Part shown: piece by piece, positions 26,643 to 31,472 of the stretch | How positions within the stretch are numbered: the stretch's first letter is position 1 | How the letters are laid out: every line of letters starts with the position of its first letter | Source: Deltaproteobacteria bacterium | GTDB taxonomy: Bacteria; Desulfobacterota; Desulfarculia; Desulfarculales; Desulfarculaceae | Assembly: GCA_020444165.1 (NCBI GenBank) | Contig: JAHLLK010000070.1 | Span: 1 to 31,472, forward strand | DNA: 31,472 nucleotides | Direction of reading: 5' to 3' | Position numbers and translations under genes: made by a program | The notes under the pieces: generated by a model | What the model saw: only the letters and a program-made list of their open reading frames with translations | Databases searched by the model: none | Told to the model about the DNA's origin: nothing

Positions 26643-27865
26643 CATGCTCCTTGCCCCTTCCCGCTCCCCACCCCCAGCTCCGGGCTCATGCACGCCTCCA
26701 GCTTCGCCACAGCTCCCCTCACATGATCTGGGGCCAGATGGCTGTAGCGCTCAGTCATGGACGAGCTTTGGTGTCCCAAAAGCTCCTGTACCGTGTAGAG
26801 AGGGATGCCCTTCATGACCAGCCAACTGGCGAAGGTGTGACGCAGGGTGTGGAAGGTCACCTTCTGCCGGCGGTCGGTCACCCCGGGGTTGAGCCCCAGG
26901 TCATCCACCACCCGGCGGAAGGCTTGGCTTATCTGCACCCGGTCTCCGCCGCTCCTGGCCGGGAAGACCAAGCCGTCAGGCTCGCCACGTTCCCGGTCGG
27001 AAAGCATGGCGATCGCCATGCTTGTCAAGTTGGCATGGCGATTTCTGCCAGATTTGGTGTCCCGTAGGGTCAACATCCCGTGCGCCAGATTGACGTCACC
27101 CCAGGTCAGGCTGAAGATCTCCCCGGCCCGCATGCCCGTATGCAAGCTCAACAAGGCCATGTCGGCCAGTTCCGGACTGACCTGGGCCAAAGCCGCCAAG
27201 AGATCGGCCGCTTCCTCCCGAGTCAGGAAGCGCAGCCGGCGGTTGTCGTTCTTGGGGATCTTGACCTTGGACGTGGGGGGATCGCCGTGGAAGAGACCCA
27301 GGCGCCGAGCCAGGTTGAACACCTGACGCACCACGGCCAGGCAGTACTGGATGGAGCGGGGAGCCCGGCCGGCATCGCTCATGGCCTTCTTGACCCGCTC
27401 CAGGTCCAGCGGGCTTATGTCCTTCAAAGGTTTGCTCCCCAGGGGGGCGGCCAGCCACAAGCGGAAGAACTGGTCCTCCCGGGACCAGCTCTTGGCCGTC
27501 TTGTCCTGCTTGGCCTGGGGGAAGTAGGTATCCTGCCAGAAGTCCTGGAAGGTGAGGCCCTCCCGCTTGGCGCGAGCGACGGCAGCTTCTTCAGCCTGCT
27601 TCTGCTTACGGGCCAGTTGCCGCTTCTCAGCCAGGCTGGCGGGCCCCTCGCCGGTCTTGGCAGCCTCCTTCAGACGGGCCAGCTCCAGGGCGGCCTTTTG
27701 CTCGGTCCACCCCTCAGAGGCCCAGCCGAGGCCCTCCTCCTTGCGCTTGCCGTCGGCCTGAAATCGGATGGCGAAGTAGCGGTCCTTTTAAACCCCGTGC
27801 TTGCGGGTGTCGTGCTCGTAGAACCTCACTCCGGCATGGGTCGAAGACTTCCATTTGACGGGCAT
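26639..27865 (-). pseudogene. int: Tyrosine site-specific integrase interrupted by a stop at codon 26
   Basis: A phage/island-type tyrosine recombinase. The full frame runs from ATG 27865 (AGGAGG just upstream) and would encode 408 aa, but TAA at 27788-27790 interrupts codon 26. The remainder is open and well conserved: an arm-binding N-terminus (KDRYFAIRFQADGK), a core-binding helical domain (about 110-190), and a catalytic domain with R246 (HTGMRAGE), the HTLRH box, LGHQ, and Y374 (TERYSH). The only start after the stop that keeps the catalytic part is a TTG at 27460, which would lose the arm-binding and part of the core-binding domain. It sits 170 bp from a tRNA-Arg 3' fragment, its likely attachment site. 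Probably inactive now; read-through or a sequencing error cannot be excluded. Confidence 0.87.
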
Positions 27866-28035
27866 CCGGATGCCTCCTGGCGATATCCGTTGGTTTCTCT
27901 CTCCCCACTCTCTCCCCACTTTTTAGCTGAAAGAGGGGGTTGTAGAGTGAAGCTGGATGAAACGAACTTCCTATATTATGCTTGTAATGTCAAGGTATTG
28001 TTGAAAAGTAGTGAAGGCTTGTGAAGACCATATAA

Positions 28036-28085
28036 ACGGACTACGAATCCGTAGGCCGCAAGTTCAAATCTTGCCGGGCGCACCA
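28036..28085 (+). other. Right attachment site: 3' part of tRNA-Arg(ACG)
   Basis: The sequence matches the 3' half of a tRNA. The anticodon stem is ACGGA/TCCGT (28036-28040, 28048-28052) with loop CTACGAA giving anticodon ACG. A T-arm follows, GCAAG/CTTGC with loop TTCAAAT (28058-28074), then CGGGCGC, discriminator A and CCA (28083-28085). The 5' half (expected to begin GCGCCCG) is absent upstream, so this is not a functional gene. Integrases that use tRNA genes leave such a partial copy at the far end of the inserted element. The nearby integrase supports reading this as attR, with island to the left and chromosome to the right. Confidence 0.88.
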
Positions 28086-28092
28086 AATTAAA

Positions 28093-28131
28093 TCAGGGGG
28101 TTAGGTTGAAAGACCTAACCCCCTGAGTTTT
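28093..28131 (+). terminator. Intrinsic terminator behind the tRNA-Arg fragment
   Basis: A perfect 14-bp stem (TCAGGGGGTTAGGT at 28093-28106 and its complement at 28113-28126) with a 6-nt loop, followed by GTTTTG. It lies 7 bp after the CCA end, so it was probably the native terminator of the tRNA gene before integration split it from its promoter. Confidence 0.88.
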
Positions 28132-28483
28132 GCCCGAAGCATATTTTGCGGAAAATGTATCGAGAAAAAAATCCAAATCGCTTTCAGAACTTGCGACCGG
28201 CAAATACTATTGCAGGAGGGTAAGGCGCTGGCCTCGTGAGCCCATCCGCATGGAGCATGGCAGCCGGGAAAATATTGTACCATACTGGTGGACAGCATAG
28301 TTTTCCCCAGGTTGCCATGGCCAAGCAACACAAGTTTTCTTCCTCGCTCAGCTTTCAACAAAAAATCGCCACCGAGCAAGCCTGCCTAGAGAGACCATTG
28401 CACGGCATTTTCCGGCAAACAATAACTATAACAGCCGATTATCTCGTTTTTTGGTAGTTTTTCTGTGGCAATGGCCTCGTGCG

Positions 28484-28588
28484 AGCCATCCTTGGCCCGC
28501 ATCGGCCATTGCCTGCCGTAATCATGTTTCACAGCCAGTTTTGATATAATATCAACATGATTTATGTGTTTCACCATGCAATGGCCTC
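28484..28588 (+). repeat. Structured repeat, copy 1
   Basis: About 105 bp, nearly identical to copies at 29023-29145 and (inverted) 31351-31472. Nested inverted pairs: GGCCATTGC with GCAATGGCC at the ends, ATCATGTT with AACATGAT inside, and GATAT/ATATC at the centre. The outer GCGAGCC-ATCCTT-GGCCCGC hairpin is imperfect in this copy. The minus strand carries an ATG at 28577 with GAGG nine bases upstream and a frame starting MVKHINHVDII. Confidence 0.9.
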
Positions 28589-29022
28589 AATTGGGCCTGA
28601 GTTGCTATCAACGAAAAGGGCGGGGCGGCTGCGCTGAATCGACGGGCCGACCGGCAGTTGTGTCTCATTGCCAGGACTACGCCCAAATACAGCATCAATA
28701 GTATTGCTCCCACCCGGATTGGCTTGGGATGCTTGATCATGGAAGGAGAAATACCAATTGTGGCCCCAGGGCGGCGGTGCCTCCCAAAGGAGAACAGCCA
28801 TGGACCCAATGTGAGACCGTTGCACAAGGCTCCCTGCCCCGTGCAATGCTCTCCAAGTGGAGACCTGGGCCAAAGATTTGGATCGGGACACACTCTGAGA
28901 GCATTGCACGGGGCGTCCTGCCCCATGCAATGTCGGCTTGGCAAAATCGTGACTCCACCCCAGCAAGCAGAGCTTGCCGGGGGCCCGGGTTTTGCCAAGC
29001 CTCACAAATTGCAAGCTTTTTG

Positions 29023-29145
29023 AAGCATGCAATTTGGCGGGCTATCCTTGGCCCGCATCGGCCATTGCCTGCCACAATCATGTTTCACAGCCAGTTTTGA
29101 TATAATATCAACATGATTTATGTGTTTCACCATGCAATGACCTCA
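29023..29145 (+). repeat. Structured repeat, copy 2
   Basis: Begins AAGCATGCAATTTGGCGGGC and ends CAATGACCTCA. It differs from copy 1 at only a few internal bases (ACA for GTA after CATTGCCTGCC; one base in the terminal GGCC). The left end is longer than in copy 1 and matches copy 3. The minus strand again has an ATG (29133) behind GAGG and a frame of 43 codons ending near 29002. Confidence 0.9.
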
Positions 29146-29353
29146 CTCTGCGTCCTGTACTGCGCCTGACCCCACGAGAATTCCAGCGCCAGGGCGGCGC
29201 AACAGAAGCGTAAAATGGGATTCTAGAAGGTCTATGCGTTGCAGGGAGGATGGAAGCAGTGGCAAGCGGAGGGACGGCCGGTGGAACCCTTGTAATCAGG
29301 CTCTGTCTGGATGGTCCCCTGGGGGAAAACCCTTACCGCACCGGAGGCGGCAA

Positions 29354-30037
29354 ATGGCCATGACCGCTGATTCGTCGACAACTGCCAACGTTTTCGAAGT
29401 CAAGGACTGCGCATTGGCGGCCATCGCCATCGGAGAGCGGGCCCATGATTTAAGGGAATTGGCCGATCTCATCTCCACCATTGGCGTCCAGAGCCTTTAT
29501 TACCATTTTTGGGGGGGGCTGCTGCGCCCCCGATTCGACGACCCGGAATATCACAATGATTTCGCCATCTGGTCCAGCCGTTCCCTGCGGGATCCCGTGC
29601 TGGCCGAGAAGCTGGGCGTCCTGGATCCCACCCATTTCGCCGATCTGGAACGATTGCGCGGCAAGCTGCTGCAGGTGCTGCGGGATCACATGGCGGAATA
29701 CGAGCATTTTTCCCAGGTGGCGGCCTCTGACCCGTTTTTGTTCGTGCGTTCGCAGATAGTTGTCTTTGACTCCGGCCGCCGCCTGAAGACTCCGGAGGAT
29801 CTGCGCGACGCAATCCTGACGCTCTCGGCGGGCAGCATTTTCTACCACTTCATAGACGCGCGCCGGCGTGAGCCGATGGGGCAGGATGATTTTTCAGTTT
29901 GGCTGGGCGGCAGTTTTCCCGAAACTTGGGCCCTGTGCGTTGACCTGCGCAAGCTCGACCCGTTTTTCTGGGGCTTGGGCTCTTTGCGAGTTCATTTGTC
30001 CGAAATCATGCACCTGCATCTGCCAGGAATATCATGA
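29354..30037 (+). CDS. DUF5752 family protein
   Basis: A 227-aa protein of unknown biochemical function, recognised by the family pattern FEVKDCALAAIAIGERA, YYHFWGGLLRP, EYHNDFAIW, VLDPTHFADLERLR, RSQIVVFD and a near-repeat of the first motif, SIFYHFIDARRR followed by DDFSVWL and LDPFFWGLGSLR. The two YYHF/FYHF blocks suggest an internal duplication of about 100 residues. ATG 29354 was chosen for the GGAGGCGG site at 29343-29350; the frame is open further upstream but not family-like. It overlaps the next gene by 4 bp (ATGA), so it is translationally coupled to the trehalose synthase. Members of this family commonly sit beside such glycosyltransferases. No membrane or signal segments are visible. 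Confidence 0.9.
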   Translation: MAMTADSSTTANVFEVKDCALAAIAIGERAHDLRELADLISTIGVQSLYYHFWGGLLRPRFDDPEYHNDFAIWSSRSLRDPVLAEKLGVLDPTHFADLERLRGKLLQVLRDHMAEYEHFSQVAASDPFLFVRSQIVVFDSGRRLKTPEDLRDAILTLSAGSIFYHFIDARRREPMGQDDFSVWLGGSFPETWALCVDLRKLDPFFWGLGSLRVHLSEIMHLHLPGIS

Positions 30038-31272
30038 ATCATGAGCTGAAAGACTACGGCCTGGTGGCCGGTGAAGAGGTGGTGGATCAATTGCGCCAGA
30101 TGGGTCACCGGCTGGCGGGCAGGAGAGTGGTGCATGTCAACTCCACCCGGGTGGGTGGCGGTGTGGCGGAGATCCTGCACAAGCTGGTGCCCCTGATGAG
30201 CGAGCTGGGCATCGACACCAGTTGGGAGGTGGTGGAAGGCGATCCCGAGTTTTACGAAGTCACCAAGTCCTTTCACAACGGCTTGCAGGGCAAACCGCTG
30301 GAGCTGACCGAGGACATGCGTCGCACCTACGAGCGGGTGAGCCGGCAGAACGCCGAAAAACTTGGGGAAACCTTGCGCGGAGCCGACGTGGTGTTTCTGC
30401 ACGACCCCCAAACCGCGGTCTTGGGCGGGCTGATCGGCAAGCCTTCCGGCAAGCTGATCTGGCGCTGCCACATCGACCTGAGCCGCCCCCACCAACCATT
30501 CTGGGATTATTTGGGGCCCATGTTGGAGAATTACGAAGCCAGCATCTTCTCCCTGGCCGATTTCGCACAACGCCTGCCCCACCCACAATATCTCATACCC
30601 CCCAGCATCGACCCCCTGGCGGAAAAAAACCGCGATTTGTCCCCCTCGGAAATGGAGGAGCTCTGCGCCCAGATGGGTTTGGACCGCAAGCGCCCCCTCA
30701 TGGTGCAGGTGTCGCGCTTCGATCGCTTCAAGGACCCGGTGGGGGTGATCGAATCCTTCCGCCTTGCCCGTAATTACGTGGCCGATCTGGGCCTGGTTCT
30801 GGCCGGCGGCTCCGCCACGGACGACCCGGAGGGGGCCGAGGTGCTGGCCCAGGTCCGGGAGGCCGCCGGCGGCGACCCCGACATCCTGATCCTGGAGTTG
30901 CCCCCGGACGCCCACACCAAGATCAACGCCCTGCAACGCGCCGCCGACGTGGTGGTGCAGAAATCCACCCGTGAGGGCTTCGGCCTCACGGTGACCGAGG
31001 GTCTGTGGAAGGGCAAACCGGTGGTGGGCGGCAACACAGGAGGCATCCGCCTGCAGGTGGTTGACAAGCATACCGGTTTTTTGGTCAACACCCCGGAGGG
31101 CGCGGCGCTCAGGGTGCGCTATCTCATGGAAAACCATGAGCTGCGCTTGACCATGGGCAGAAAGGCCCGGGAGTTCGTGCGCGAGAACTTCCTCATCACC
31201 CGCCATCTGCGGGAATACCTGACAGTTATCACCGCTCTCCTTTACAACTTCGGGGACCGGGTGGAGCTGTAG
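30034..31272 (+). CDS. treT: Trehalose synthase (glycosyltransferring, TreT-type GT4)
   Basis: A 412-aa GT-B glycosyltransferase, full length for TreT, which joins NDP-glucose and glucose into trehalose. Family features: VVHVNSTRVGGGVAEILH and LVPLMSELGI near the N-terminus (about 32-60), VVEGDPEFYEVTKSFHNGLQG (about 69-89), FLHDPQT, and WRCHIDLSRP. The C-terminal nucleotide-sugar domain has QVSRFDRFKDP and the GT4 EX7E motif with E314 and E322 (REGFGLTVTE), then GNTGGIRLQV. It is co-transcribed with the DUF5752 gene. Likely role: compatible-solute or stress metabolism in the cytoplasm, part of the core genome flanking the island. It could act on another hexose acceptor, as related enzymes do. 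Confidence 0.93.
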   Translation: MNHELKDYGLVAGEEVVDQLRQMGHRLAGRRVVHVNSTRVGGGVAEILHKLVPLMSELGIDTSWEVVEGDPEFYEVTKSFHNGLQGKPLELTEDMRRTYERVSRQNAEKLGETLRGADVVFLHDPQTAVLGGLIGKPSGKLIWRCHIDLSRPHQPFWDYLGPMLENYEASIFSLADFAQRLPHPQYLIPPSIDPLAEKNRDLSPSEMEELCAQMGLDRKRPLMVQVSRFDRFKDPVGVIESFRLARNYVADLGLVLAGGSATDDPEGAEVLAQVREAAGGDPDILILELPPDAHTKINALQRAADVVVQKSTREGFGLTVTEGLWKGKPVVGGNTGGIRLQVVDKHTGFLVNTPEGAALRVRYLMENHELRLTMGRKAREFVRENFLITRHLREYLTVITALLYNFGDRVEL

Positions 31273-31303
31273 CCCGGGTATTTCAGGGGGGCCGGGGAGG
31301 CTG

Positions 31304-31340
31304 GATCGGCACCGATCTGATTTGGAAAGGTTTTTCGTTT
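31304..31340 (+). terminator. Possible weak terminator after treT
   Basis: A short inverted repeat, GATCG-GCAC-CGATC (31304-31317), lies 32 bp after the treT stop, with a T-rich stretch (GGTTTTTCG, 31329-31337) a dozen bases further. The T-run is not adjacent to the stem, so this is only a weak candidate. Confidence 0.3.
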
Positions 31341-31350
31341 GAAGCCTTAC

Positions 31351-31472
31351 GAGGCCATTGCATGGTGAAACACATAAAACATGTTGATATTATGTCAAAA
31401 ATGGCTGTGAAACATGATTTCGGCAGGCAATGGCCGATGCGGGCCAAGGATGGCCCGCCAAATTGCATGCTT
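31351..31472 (-). repeat. Structured repeat, copy 3 (inverted, at window edge)
   Basis: Inverted relative to copies 1 and 2 and ending at the window edge with the complement of AAGCATGC, the left end of copy 2. The hairpin GCGGGCCA-TCCT-TGGCCCGC is perfect here. It differs from copies 1 and 2 by several substitutions, including one that breaks the ATCATGTT/AACATGAT pairing. On the plus strand an ATG at 31362 follows GAGG and starts a frame MVKHIKHVDIM that stays open to the edge. Confidence 0.9.

Larger units (their letters stand above)
28132..29353. other. Repeat-rich intergenic region
   Basis: About 1.2 kb with no recognisable protein gene. It holds two direct copies of a structured repeat (28484-28588 and 29023-29145), a 17-bp perfect inverted repeat (28837-28853 with 28897-28913), and a nested pair: GGCTTGGCAAAA at 28935-28946 with its complement at 28990-29001, enclosing GCAAGC/GCTTGC at 28963-28977. 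The core CCRTGCAATG and its complement recur many times. Open frames here up to about 150 codons look like by-products of these repeats. Confidence 0.7.

Noticed and set aside
27788..27790. Recoded amino acid at the integrase stop
   Set aside because: The codon is TAA, which is not used for selenocysteine or pyrrolysine, and no recoding structure is evident.
28036..28085. Functional tRNA-Arg gene
   Set aside because: Acceptor 5' strand, D-arm and the rest of the 5' half are absent upstream; only a 3' part is present.
28571..29032. Minus-strand frame of 153 codons in the repeat region
   Set aside because: Its sequence is dictated by the inverted repeats and the repeat copy at 28484; no coding signature.

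Overview
The window is GC-rich bacterial DNA with a few AT-rich patches. The gene families and codon style (TreT with DUF5752, TIGR03986-type RAMP, tRNA-Arg-targeting integrase) suggest a Desulfobacterota-like (deltaproteobacterial) host. That assignment is an inference from family knowledge and not proven by the sequence.

Layout. (1) 1-8322: a type III CRISPR module. A four-gene plus-strand effector operon (cas10-like; a Cas7-Cas5/Csx10-like fusion; a tandem double-Cas7; a TIGR03986 RAMP) lies between two co-oriented CRISPR arrays. Their 37-bp repeats are identical except at three positions. No cas1, cas2, cas6, separate Cas5 or separate small subunit is visible. (2) 8354-11399: a minus-strand gene converges on array 2. 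It encodes an N-terminal DHH/DHHA1 phosphodiesterase-like region fused to a C-terminal CorA-like two-helix membrane region. (3) 11468-19062: a complete type I restriction-modification operon (hsdM-rhuM-hsdS-hsdR) on the minus strand, read from a good sigma-70-type promoter at 19155-19183. (4) 19905-25925: a 2006-residue DUF4011/helicase/Vsr-like/DUF3320 defence protein with a transglutaminase-like N-terminal part. (5) 25975-28085: decayed mobile DNA (IS3 transposase fragment, prim-pol fragment, tyrosine integrase with a stop at codon 26), ending at the 3' part of a tRNA-Arg(ACG). I read that tRNA part as the right attachment site of an integrated defence island whose other end lies left of the window. 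(6) 28086-31472: probable core chromosome, with repeat-rich intergenic DNA and a DUF5752-treT gene pair flanked by copies of a structured repeat of about 105-125 bp.

How the parts may work together. The Cas10-like protein has no HD nuclease domain but keeps acidic palm residues (D244; GGDE at 309-312), so its likely output is a nucleotide second messenger. Type III systems with CorA and the phosphodiesterase NrN are known to signal with SAM-AMP. The fused DHH-CorA protein here would put the membrane effector and the messenger-degrading enzyme in one chain. Combining a compact, fused-subunit III-D-like effector with a DHH-CorA fusion is the most interesting system in the window; the pairing is inferred from families and proximity and is untested.
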